A stretch of 17,152 bases of DNA, from positions 1-17,152 of the forward strand of contig JBJXFY010000173.1 of the NCBI GenBank assembly GCA_046155815.1, in the 5' to 3' direction. Position 1 is the stretch's first letter; every line of letters starts with the position of its first letter. A program made the translations under genes and the position numbers. The stretch is from JBJXFY01 sp046155815 (GTDB lineage Bacteria; Verrucomicrobiota; Verrucomicrobiia; Limisphaerales; CAIMTB01). This document shows, in pieces, positions 7,819 through 14,534 of the stretch. The notes under the pieces are model-generated. The model did no database searches. It had not been told where the DNA came from and saw only the letters and a list, made by a program, of their open reading frames with translations.

Positions 7819-8904
7819 TCAGCGCCGCCGGCCGTCAAGCGCGGGCTGCCGCGCCGGTGCGCTCAGGACGGCGGTCGGCTGGGGATCATCCTGCGGCGGC
7901 TCGACATCCTGGCTGAGCAGCCCGAACTGCGCCCGGATGGGGCGGAGGTCGCGCGGACCCAGTCCGCCGTCGCCGTCGGGATCAATGAACTGCTCTGTCG
8001 GCCGGATGGTCAGGACCATGTCGGCCCGCGGATCGCAGGGCTCCACGAACTGCGGTGGATCCCCGGGATCATTGCCGGTGGCCGCCACCTGGAAGATGAT
8101 CGGGCGGCAGACCGCGATCGGTATTTGGATGCGCACGTACACGCGGCACCAGGCCGGGATGCAGGTCACGCGCGGGAACGGCACCTGGTCGGGCACGATG
8201 TCGGGCATCGGCCGCCAGCCGTCGTCGCCAAACTCCCGGGGATCCATCAGTTGGTTGAGCTGGTTCAGATTGGGCAGGTTGACCTGAAGGGCGTTCGGGA
8301 GGCCGGGGTGTGGCAGGAACCACCGGCAGCCCCACACGTAGATCGGCCGGTCGGTCGGATTGGCGATGCAGATCACCCAAGTCCGGGTGCGATGATGCCA
8401 TACCCAGCGGATGTGTGGATCGCAGCGTTGCCCGATGGGCTGGCCGTCGAGAGTCCAAGTGATTTCCTGATGCTTGATGTCAATGCCCGGGCGGAAATGC
8501 ACCCCGAAATGTACGCACTTTCCGATCATGTCCGGCCGGCGGGGGCCGGCCCAGCGGATCCGGATGCATCGCAGCCCAAACCCCGGGGAATTCGGGTTCA
8601 GGTTGATGCCCTCATTGACGCATACCGCCTGCCCCCACCCGATCAGCCCGATGCCGGGTCCGGGGGAGGGCTGGTTGCCCGTGTTGAACGTCCAGATCAC
8701 GTCGTCGCAGTCCACGTCGTCGTCCACGTACACCAGCACGTCCAGGTCGTTCGGCCCTGTGTCGGGATAGCGGATGTCGAAGTTGTTCAGGTCCGCCGTG
8801 CCCGTCACCTGCGCCTCGGCGGAGCCGAAGCCGAGCACGGCCGCCACGGCCAGTGCTGCCAAGGCCCGGCACCAGCCGGACGTTGGGATGGAATGGAATC
8901 TCAT
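7819..8904 (-). CDS. Secreted cysteine-rich protein with dockerin-like calcium loop (unknown function)
   Basis: A 361-residue protein not matched to a named family. A signal peptide is clear (residues 1 to about 31, core ALAALAVAAVLGFG, cleavage near AEA-Q). The mature chain has 11 cysteines (66, 95, 113, 130, 161, 179, 193, 248, 253, 266, 290), suggesting disulfides after export, and many Pro, Trp and Arg-Ile/Val strand-like segments. Near the C-terminus D308-P-D310-G-D312-G-G-L-G-P-R-D319, followed by LRPIRAQFG, has the spacing of an EF-hand/dockerin calcium loop. Only one such repeat is present, where a classical dockerin has two. The last 30 residues are Pro/Gln/Ala-rich and probably disordered. 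The start is well supported by the strong Shine-Dalgarno at 8911-8917, six bases from ATG. The long open frame on the opposite strand lacks such support. First gene of a two-gene unit with the PEP-CTERM protein. Confidence 0.8.
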   Translation of the reverse strand: MRFHSIPTSGWCRALAALAVAAVLGFGSAEAQVTGTADLNNFDIRYPDTGPNDLDVLVYVDDDVDCDDVIWTFNTGNQPSPGPGIGLIGWGQAVCVNEGINLNPNSPGFGLRCIRIRWAGPRRPDMIGKCVHFGVHFRPGIDIKHQEITWTLDGQPIGQRCDPHIRWVWHHRTRTWVICIANPTDRPIYVWGCRWFLPHPGLPNALQVNLPNLNQLNQLMDPREFGDDGWRPMPDIVPDQVPFPRVTCIPAWCRVYVRIQIPIAVCRPIIFQVAATGNDPGDPPQFVEPCDPRADMVLTIRPTEQFIDPDGDGGLGPRDLRPIRAQFGLLSQDVEPPQDDPQPTAVLSAPARQPALDGRRR

Positions 8905-8910
8905 GACTGT

Positions 8911-8917
8911 CTCCTTT
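8911..8917 (-). promoter_or_regulatory. Strong ribosome-binding site of the Cys-rich secreted gene
   Basis: AAAGGAG on the minus strand, six bases (ACAGTC) before ATG 8904. It is one of the few good Shine-Dalgarno sequences in the window, and it fixes both the strand and the start of this gene. Confidence 0.8.
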
Positions 8918-8955
8918 CACTTGTTAGTTGCTCCCGGATTCAACCTCCGCCGCCA

Positions 8956-9029
8956 GAAAACTCGGTTCACACGAATCGGTTCGCCATCGCGGCCGACGAG
9001 GGCTCACGCCGGAAACTTTTTTGTGAGCC
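8956..9029. promoter_or_regulatory. Divergent intergenic region with GGCTCAC palindrome and GAACCG repeats
   Basis: Between the secreted-protein start (8904) and lipA (9173) lie GGCTCAC (9001-9007) and its perfect complement GTGAGCC (9023-9029), separated by 15 bases that include a T6 run. Nearer the minus-strand gene, CGGTTC occurs twice, 14 bases apart start to start (about 8963-8982). These look like operator half-sites for a dimeric regulator, or a hairpin in the 5' leader. No good sigma-70 hexamers were found for the minus-strand gene, so the assignment is tentative. Confidence 0.35.
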
Positions 9030-9133
9030 TCGGCATAACGCGCCGGCTCGTCCGAAATTGCAAGCCTCAATTGGTGTCCCCTCCGCAACGATTTCATGGA
9101 CGCCGGTCGCCGCGGCGCGCCCGCCATTTCCCT

Positions 9134-9163
9134 TTGGGCTGCGCCGGCCCCCGCCCCTATGCT
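9134..9163 (+). promoter_or_regulatory. Possible promoter of lipA giving a leaderless transcript
   Basis: TTGGGC (9134-9139) and TATGCT (9158-9163) are 18 bases apart; they match the -35 and -10 consensus at three and four of six positions. A start about seven bases after the -10 would fall at or just before ATG 9173, so the mRNA would be almost leaderless. This fits the lack of any Shine-Dalgarno before lipA. Weak but coherent. Confidence 0.3.
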
Positions 9164-9172
9164 CCGCCCGAC

Positions 9173-10078
9173 ATGATGACGGTCGCCGAACCGCCCGCCG
9201 CCCCCGCTCCCCGGCCGCGCCTGCCCGACTGGCTGCGGCTGAAGCTGCCCACCTCCAGCGGCTTCACCAAGACCCGCCTCCTGCTCCACGACCTGCGCCT
9301 GCACACCGTCTGCGAGAGCGCAAAATGCCCCAACCATTGGGAATGTTGGAGCAAGGGCACCGCCACCTTCATGATCGCAGGCGACCGCTGCACGCGCGCC
9401 TGCCGCTTTTGCGCCGTGGACACCGCCCGGCCCCTGCCGCTCGAGGACGACGAGCCGGAGCGGGTCGCCGAAGCCACCGCCCGCCTCGGGCTCCGGCATG
9501 TGGTCATCACCGCGGTCGCGCGTGACGATCTGGCCGACGGCGGCGCGGGGCATTTCCGCCGCACCATCGAGGCCGTGCGTGCGCGCAATCCCGGCATCGT
9601 CGTCGAGGTGCTCGTGCCCGACTTTCTCGACAAGGACGCCTCCCTCGAGGCCGTGCTCGAGGCCCGGCCGGAGATCTACAACCACAACCTCGAGACCGTC
9701 CGCCGCCTCACGCCCCTCGTGCGCCACCGCGCCACCTACGACCGCTCCCTCACCGTGCTCCGCAAGGTGAAGGACCGCGCCGGCGACACCCTCCACACCA
9801 AGTCCGGGATGATGCTCGGCCTTGGCGAGACCGAGGACGAGGTGCTCGAGGCGATGGCCGACCTGCGCTCCGCGCGCTGCGACATCCTCACCCTCGGGCA
9901 GTACCTCCAGCCGACCCTGAATCACCTGCCCGTCCAGGAATTCATCCCGCCGACGAAGTTCGAGGAATATCGCCGCCAGGCCGGGGCGATGGGCTTCGTC
10001 CACGTTGCCAGCGGCCCGCTGGTCCGCAGCTCATACCATGCGGATGAGTTCAACCCGGCCGGCACGACGACAGGTTAA
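9173..10078 (+). CDS. lipA: Lipoyl synthase (radical SAM)
   Basis: Inserts two sulfurs into protein-bound octanoyl groups to make lipoyl cofactors for 2-oxoacid dehydrogenases and the glycine cleavage system; cytosolic. The 301-residue product matches the usual size. Auxiliary [4Fe-4S] cluster motif C47-E-S-A-K-C52-P-N-H-W-E-C58; radical SAM cluster motif C73-T-R-A-C77-R-F-C80; the conserved C-terminal RSSYHAD (285-291) carries the serine that ligates the auxiliary cluster. TITAVARDDLADGGA-like wording (here VITAVARDDLADGGAGH) and YNHNLETV are also typical. Start chosen at the ATG-ATG pair at 9173: the open frame continues upstream to 8774, but that extension is antisense to the secreted gene and unlike LipA. 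No lipB or lipoate ligase is adjacent, so the octanoyl donor enzyme must be elsewhere. A monocistronic gene, divergent from the Cys-rich secreted gene and convergent with the TRAP operon. Confidence 0.97.
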   Translation: MMTVAEPPAAPAPRPRLPDWLRLKLPTSSGFTKTRLLLHDLRLHTVCESAKCPNHWECWSKGTATFMIAGDRCTRACRFCAVDTARPLPLEDDEPERVAEATARLGLRHVVITAVARDDLADGGAGHFRRTIEAVRARNPGIVVEVLVPDFLDKDASLEAVLEARPEIYNHNLETVRRLTPLVRHRATYDRSLTVLRKVKDRAGDTLHTKSGMMLGLGETEDEVLEAMADLRSARCDILTLGQYLQPTLNHLPVQEFIPPTKFEEYRRQAGAMGFVHVASGPLVRSSYHADEFNPAGTTTG

Positions 10079-10410
10079 ATTGCGCGGGCAGACTCACGGC
10101 ACTGCGGTTCAACGCGGCCCCCGCCTCGACGGAATTATCATCCGCGGCGTCCGCCCTCGCCGGAGCAGGTTCAGGGCGAGCCGTTCGGGCTGAAGGCGGA
10201 TTTATTCCCCAGCTCGCCGGGACAGGACCGCTCCCCGGCTGGTCGCCTGGCTGGCCAGGTTGCTGATGACCACGGAATAGGCACCGAGGTCGCCGACGGA
10301 GACGGCCGGGAGTTCCAACGAGGCACGGTTGGCGCCGGGGATGGGAACCCCGTTCCGCCGCCACGAGTACTGGAAGGGCGGCGAACCTCTTCGTCGGCCA
10401 GCCGCAGGAC
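10079..10410. other. Intergenic gap between lipA and dctQM
   Basis: A 332-base gap between convergent genes. The only coding signal is the minus-strand Ig-like fragment at 10202-10387. The remainder (10079-10201) shows a weak six-pair hairpin, CTCGCC ... GGCGAG, without a T-run, and no recognisable gene, RNA or standard terminator. Confidence 0.5.
10202..10387 (-). pseudogene. Orphan Ig-like domain fragment (gene remnant)
   Basis: The minus frame reads GSPPFQYSWRRNGVPIPGAN, then RASLELPAVSVGDLGAYSVV and ISNLASQATSRGAVLS, ending RRAGE-stop. This is the pattern of Ig-like (Ig_3-type) repeats abundant in verrucomicrobial surface proteins: the Y-x-W-x-x-N-G strand, the I-P-G-A-N turn and the D-x-G-x-Y-x-V-x-x-S-N strand. 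About one domain (61 codons) remains. No start codon or signal peptide precedes it; upstream the frame runs antisense-free into out-of-frame dctQM sequence. It is best read as the 3' end of a lost large surface-protein gene, joined by an old deletion or rearrangement, or as a small assembly artefact. An expressed small protein is less likely. Confidence 0.6.
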
Positions 10411-12339
10411 TCACCTCCCGAAACGCCCGGGCAGCCAGGTCGTCAGCGCCGGCCAGTAGGTGATGAGCAGCACGCCCACGAGCAGGATGCCCAGCACCGG
10501 CAGCGCGGCGCGCGTGACCTCGGGCAGCGGCTTCTTGAACCGGTAGGAGGAGAGGAAGAGGTTCATGCCCACCGGAGGCGTGAGATAGCCGAGCTCGAGG
10601 TTGGCGAGGAAGATGATCCCGAGATGGACCGGGTCGATCCCAAAGGCCGCGCCCAGCGGCACGATCAGCGGCACCATGACGATGATGGCCGAATAGATGT
10701 CCATCAGGCAGCCCACGAGGATCAGGAGCAGGTTCAACACGAGCAGGAAGAGCAGCGGGCTGGAGATGCGTGCCGTGACCCAGTCCACGGCCTGGTCCGG
10801 CACCTGGGCGCTGATGAGGAAGTTGGTGAAGCCCATCGCCACGCCGAGGATCAGCAGCACGCCGCCCACGAGCAGGCCGCACTCGACCATGACCCGCGGC
10901 ACGTCCTTCGTCAGCTTCAGGTCGCGCCGGATCACCGCCGTGATGAAGAAGGCGTACAGCGCGGTGAGCGCCGCGGCCTCGACCGGCTGCGCCAGCCCGC
11001 TGAAGAGGGCGGTGAGGGCCACGACCGGCAGCGAGATCTCCCACTTGGCGTCCCACACCGCGGCGCCGGCCTCGCGCCCGTTGAAGCGCTGCACCGGGAC
11101 ATGGTTCCGCCGGCCCAGCCACACGCCCCAGGCCGCCACCAGTCCCACCAGCAGCAGCCCCGGCAGCAGCCCGCCGAGGTACATCTGCGCGATGGTCGGC
11201 GGCACGTAGTCCGGGAAGCGCTCGACCACGGCGCGGGCCGACGTCTGCGCCACCAGCGCGTAAAGGATCACCGGCAGGCACGGCGGAAACAGGATGCCGA
11301 GCGAACCCGCGCCGGTGATCAGGCCGAGCGACTGGCGCTCGGAATACCTCGCCGCCAGCAGCACCGGCAGCAGCAGCCCGCCCAGCGCGAGGATGGTCAC
11401 GCCCGAACCGCCGGTGAAGGTGGTGAAGAACGCGCACGTCAGGGCGGTGACCACCGCCGGGCCGCCCCGGACGCCGCCGAATACGGCCATGAAAACGCGC
11501 ACCAGCCGCTTCGAGGCCGCGCTCTCCGCGAGGAAGTAGCCGGCGAGGGTGAAGAGCGGCACGGCGGGCAGGAGGTTGTTCGCCACCTGTTCATAGAAAT
11601 CCACCGGCAGCGACGCCAGCGGCTCGCCGCGGCTCCAGAAGAGGATGATGGCCGCCCCGCCAAGCACGGCGAAAATGGGCGTGCCCAGCAGCACCGCGCC
11701 GCCGAGCAGCACGAACGCCGGCAGCACCAGCGGACCGGGCGCGACCGGGCTGGGCAGCCGAAGGCCCGCGAAGGCGCCACCCAGCCAGGCCAGCGCCAGG
11801 ATGAGCGCCAAGGCCCCGAGCCGCGCCTTCCACGTCCGCCCCGCGCGCCAGGCCAGCCGCAGCGCCAGCCCGCCGAAGCCGAGCGGGATTGCTGCCACGA
11901 ACCACCAGCGGGGCAGGCCGCGGACCAGCTCCGCCGCGCCCTCGCGTTCGAACTGCAGCAGCGGCCACGCGCCCGCCGCCAGCACCGCCGCCACCAGCGC
12001 GCCGACCGCGCCCCCAACCAGCCCCGCCCAGGCCTTCCCGCGCGGCGGCAGCACGGACGGCAGCGTGGAGAGCGCGAGCAGCCGGCCGCCGCGCGCCGCC
12101 ACCAGCGCACCGAACACGCCGACGAGCAGGTTGACGTGCCGGGTGAGCTCCTGCGCGTCGGGCAGCAACCGCATGCCCCGGCGGGCCAGCAGGTCGCCCA
12201 CCGGCAGCAGGACGAGCAGCGCGAGGCACAGCACGAGCGCGGCGTCCTCCGCCCGGTGCAGCCACCGCAGCGCGGCGGGCGGTGGCGAAGCGGGCGGCTC
12301 CGCTTCGGCGGCGAGGGCGAATTCGGTGACGCGGCTCAC
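10411..12339 (-). CDS. dctM: TRAP transporter fused permease (DctQ-DctM)
   Basis: Inner-membrane permease of a tripartite ATP-independent periplasmic transporter, normally driven by a sodium gradient. With the GTG start at 12339 it has 642 residues. Residues about 30-170 hold four membrane segments of a DctQ-type small subunit (LVLCLALLVLLPVGDLLA, NLLVGVFGALVAA, AGLVGGAVGALVAAVLAAG, WWFVAAIPLGFGGLAL). A linking helix (about 173-193) joins it to DctM from about 205: GTPIFAVLGGAAIILF, GGSGVTILALGG, GSLGILFPPCLPVILYA and the C-terminal LELGYLTPPVGMNLFL are standard DctM landmarks. The open frame extends to 12555, but that part overlaps dctP and lacks membrane or family features. The start has no strong ribosome site (AGG about nine bases upstream). 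Last gene of the tatT-dctP-dctQM operon, 95 bases after the dctP stop. The substrate is set by DctP, not by this protein. Confidence 0.92.
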   Translation of the reverse strand: MSRVTEFALAAEAEPPASPPPAALRWLHRAEDAALVLCLALLVLLPVGDLLARRGMRLLPDAQELTRHVNLLVGVFGALVAARGGRLLALSTLPSVLPPRGKAWAGLVGGAVGALVAAVLAAGAWPLLQFEREGAAELVRGLPRWWFVAAIPLGFGGLALRLAWRAGRTWKARLGALALILALAWLGGAFAGLRLPSPVAPGPLVLPAFVLLGGAVLLGTPIFAVLGGAAIILFWSRGEPLASLPVDFYEQVANNLLPAVPLFTLAGYFLAESAASKRLVRVFMAVFGGVRGGPAVVTALTCAFFTTFTGGSGVTILALGGLLLPVLLAARYSERQSLGLITGAGSLGILFPPCLPVILYALVAQTSARAVVERFPDYVPPTIAQMYLGGLLPGLLLVGLVAAWGVWLGRRNHVPVQRFNGREAGAAVWDAKWEISLPVVALTALFSGLAQPVEAAALTALYAFFITAVIRRDLKLTKDVPRVMVECGLLVGGVLLILGVAMGFTNFLISAQVPDQAVDWVTARISSPLLFLLVLNLLLILVGCLMDIYSAIIVMVPLIVPLGAAFGIDPVHLGIIFLANLELGYLTPPVGMNLFLSSYRFKKPLPEVTRAALPVLGILLVGVLLITYWPALTTWLPGRFGR

Positions 12340-12434
12340 GCGCGCAGCCTGCCCGAGGCCGGGGTTGAAGCGAAGTGAATGGTGAGGCGGGCCGCCGCCG
12401 GCCGGGGCGAATCGGTGGCCCGGAGGTGGTGCAC

Positions 12435-13484
12435 TCAACCCGCCGCCGGCCTTGAGCGGAAGGCCTCCAGCTCCTTCAGCACCCGGTCGAAGAGCTCCGC
12501 GGGCACGAGCGTGCCGCGGATGCGCGGCCACGCGTTCCTGATCACTCCCGCCCACTCCTGCACCAGCTCCGGCGTGGACGCGGTCACCTGCAGCCCCTGC
12601 TTGTCACGCATGGCCTGGATGGCCGCGTCGTCCTCGGCGCGGCTCTGCTGGCGGATGGCCTCGCCGGCCTGCTCGCCGGCCGCGCGGAGCTGCTGCTGGA
12701 GGTCGGCGGGGATCTTTTCCCAGGCGCGCCGGGTGATGATCATGGAGCCGACCACGGGGGCATACTTGAGGTCGAGCATGTGGGGCGCGACCGTGGCGAT
12801 CTGGGTGAAGTTGGCGAGGAAGGCGGGCAGCGACACGGCCTCGATCAGACCGGTGCTGAGGCCGGTGTAGATCTTGTCCGCCTCGAGCACGACGGGCTGG
12901 TAGTAGTCGCGCATGATCTCGATGGCCTGCTGGTCGCCGGACAGCGCGAAGACCTTCATCGCCTTCAGGTCGGCGGGCGTGCGGAGCGGCCGGCGGCTGA
13001 ACCAGCGGACCCAGCCGGCGTCGCCCCAGAACAGGACCTCATAGCCTTTGGCGTTGAACTGCGCCTCGAGTTCCTTGCGCAGCTTCTCGCGGACGTGGTC
13101 CACCTCCGCCCAGCTCTGGAACGCCATCGGGATGAGCTGCAGCGCGGTGGCGGAGGGATCAATGACCCCCATGCCGGCCGCGGTCAGCATCGCGCCCTGG
13201 AGCTGGTTCACCCCCATGCGGCGGACCATCGTCGCCTCGCCGCCCTGCGTGCCGGGGTAGATGACCAGCTCGACCCGGCCGCCGCTCAGGCGCTTCCATT
13301 CGTCTCCCATTTTCTGGAAGGCCTGATGGAAGGAGCTGCCGCGAGGCGCGAGCGTGCCCACGGACAGGCGGAACTCCGCCCGCTCCGCGCCCCACGCGCG
13401 CCACGGCCGGGCGGCGAGCGCCAGGGTGCCGGCGGCGAGGGCGGTGCGGCGGGAAACGGAGGCGGCCAGCGCGTGGCGTCTCAT
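12435..13484 (-). CDS. dctP: TRAP transporter solute-binding protein DctP
   Basis: A 349-residue periplasmic binding protein that captures the solute and delivers it to the QM permease. The N-terminal export signal has a twin arginine (S-R12-R13-T-A-L-A) before a hydrophobic stretch, so Tat export is possible; cleavage is probably near WGA-E. Family features: the mature start FRLSVGTLAPRGSSFHQAF, WGDAGWVRWFS, RTPADLKAMKVFALSGD and the C-terminal helix. In organic-acid-binding DctPs the conserved segment after 'DLKG' carries an arginine that pairs with the ligand carboxylate; here that place appears to be Phe179, so the ligand may not be a simple C4-dicarboxylate (inference from motif reading, not an alignment). 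The ATG overlaps the tatT stop codon in ATGA, indicating translational coupling. Together with tatT and dctQM it makes a complete TPAT-type transporter. Confidence 0.93.
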   Translation of the reverse strand: MRRHALAASVSRRTALAAGTLALAARPWRAWGAERAEFRLSVGTLAPRGSSFHQAFQKMGDEWKRLSGGRVELVIYPGTQGGEATMVRRMGVNQLQGAMLTAAGMGVIDPSATALQLIPMAFQSWAEVDHVREKLRKELEAQFNAKGYEVLFWGDAGWVRWFSRRPLRTPADLKAMKVFALSGDQQAIEIMRDYYQPVVLEADKIYTGLSTGLIEAVSLPAFLANFTQIATVAPHMLDLKYAPVVGSMIITRRAWEKIPADLQQQLRAAGEQAGEAIRQQSRAEDDAAIQAMRDKQGLQVTASTPELVQEWAGVIRNAWPRIRGTLVPAELFDRVLKELEAFRSRPAAG

Positions 13485-14422
13485 GGTGCCGGGTCATTGG
13501 GCGCGTCCTCCAAGGCTGGCAAGAAAAGATTGTCCACCTGCCCGAGCAGCCAGCGGGCCCGGCGTTGGAGGAGCAGGTTGGCGAGGCGGTTCGGCGGGTC
13601 CACGTCCGGGTCAATCGCCAGCGCAGCCCGCAGGCTCTGCTCGAAGCCGACCCGGTCCTCCGTGGGGATGCACACGCTCTCCGCCCAGTTGAGGAACGGC
13701 CCGGCCAGCCGGCCGCCCGACAGCTCGAGGGCGCGCTCGAAGTGCGCCCGCGCCCGCGGCACCGGGTCCCCCGGGCGCGTCGTGCGGGACATCTCGAACA
13801 CGATCATGAACTCGTGGATCGCTCCGAGTTCCCACGCCTCGTCCAGCCCGAGCGCGCGGTCCATCAGCGCCTCCACCGTGGGCAGGTCGCTGACCAGCCC
13901 GGGATCGTCCTTGGCCAGCGCGATCGCCCCGGCCCACGAGGCGGCGGTCCAGAACAGCAGCGGCACGTCCTCGCGCCGCACGCGCCGCACCGCCGCCGCG
14001 GGGTCGGCGGCGAGGGCGTTGGTGAAGCCGGGCAGGCGGCCCTCGAGTCCGCGCAGGCCGTAGCCCCGCGCGCGCAGGTACAGCCGCCGGGCGCGGGCGA
14101 ACTGTTCCCGCGCGCCCTCCAGGTCCTCCGCCTCGCGCAGCTCGGCCGGGAACTGGACGAACGCATACGCGTACTGCGTGAAGTTCCGCGTGAGCGCGAG
14201 CAGCAGGCCGTCATGCGCCGGGCTTTCCGCCAGCAGGCTCTCCATGAGCTTCAGGCCGAAGGGCAGCGCGTCGCCTACGAGTTCCGGATCGTCGTCCGAG
14301 GTGAACGTCGTTCCGGTTCCGGCGAGCGCGTCGGCGACCTTGTTGACGGCGAGGCGGCGGATGGAGCAGCCCTGCGCGAGCAGGGCGACGAGGAGCAGCG
14401 CGGTGGCGAGGCGGGAAAGCAT
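13481..14422 (-). CDS. tatT: TatT-type TPR-like lipoprotein of a TRAP transporter (TPAT)
   Basis: A 313-residue protein starting at ATG 14422 with a lipoprotein signal: MLSRLATALLLVALLAQG then Cys19 (A-Q-G-C lipobox). The mature part is helical and Ala/Leu/Arg rich, without strict TPR consensus, as in the TatT family. Segments such as LTRNFTQYAYAFVQ, ARRLYLRARGYGLRGLEGRLPGF, LFWTAASWAGAIALAKDD and LDEAWELGAIHEFMIVF are characteristic. In Treponema pallidum the TatT protein forms a trimer with pores that bind its partner solute-binding protein, so this lipoprotein probably captures or shuttles ligand to DctP. The open frame continues upstream to 14797 but overlaps dnaE and shows no family features. 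No Shine-Dalgarno is seen. It follows dnaE by 112 bases on the same strand and overlaps dctP by ATGA. Ligand unknown. Confidence 0.9.
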   Translation of the reverse strand: MLSRLATALLLVALLAQGCSIRRLAVNKVADALAGTGTTFTSDDDPELVGDALPFGLKLMESLLAESPAHDGLLLALTRNFTQYAYAFVQFPAELREAEDLEGAREQFARARRLYLRARGYGLRGLEGRLPGFTNALAADPAAAVRRVRREDVPLLFWTAASWAGAIALAKDDPGLVSDLPTVEALMDRALGLDEAWELGAIHEFMIVFEMSRTTRPGDPVPRARAHFERALELSGGRLAGPFLNWAESVCIPTEDRVGFEQSLRAALAIDPDVDPPNRLANLLLQRRARWLLGQVDNLFLPALEDAPNDPAP

Positions 14423-14534
14423 GGGGCAAAAAATCGGCGCAAGGCTGGCGTGGAATCCGGCGGAAGGCGAGCCGCGCGTCGGCCGGGGAAGGCGGGGCCG
14501 GCCGGCCGCCCGATGCGCACGGGAGCCGCCGCCG
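14423..14534 (-). other. Gap between dnaE and tatT
   Basis: 112 bases, very GC-rich, with the overlapping palindromes GGCCGGCC near 14495-14505 and a T6 run (minus strand) at 14427-14432, just before the tatT start. No clear promoter hexamers and no GC hairpin directly followed by T's, so read-through from dnaE into the TRAP operon cannot be excluded. Confidence 0.4.

Noticed and set aside
8774..9172. Upstream extension of the lipA reading frame
   Set aside because: The extra 133 codons overlap the start and signal-peptide region of the divergent secreted gene and do not resemble LipA. The ATG pair at 9173 gives a normal-length protein.
7777..9525. Long open frame of 582 codons on the plus strand
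   Set aside because: It is antisense to the Cys-rich secreted gene, which has a strong Shine-Dalgarno, a signal peptide and secreted-type composition, and it then runs out of frame through lipA. Its translation resembles no protein family.
10120..10200. Segment with TGAACCTG wording (minus strand), reminiscent of a TPP riboswitch
   Set aside because: The CUGAGA and other conserved blocks are missing, and no thiamine gene lies downstream.
10624..12378. Long open frame of 584 codons on the plus strand, rich in Gln, Arg and His
   Set aside because: Exactly antisense to the membrane-spanning dctQM gene. The Gln/His/Arg composition is what the complement of hydrophobic high-GC codons gives.
12340..12555. 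N-terminal extension of dctQM into dctP
   Set aside because: This part overlaps the end of dctP, is Gly/Pro/His-rich and shows no membrane or family features. GTG 12339 is preferred.
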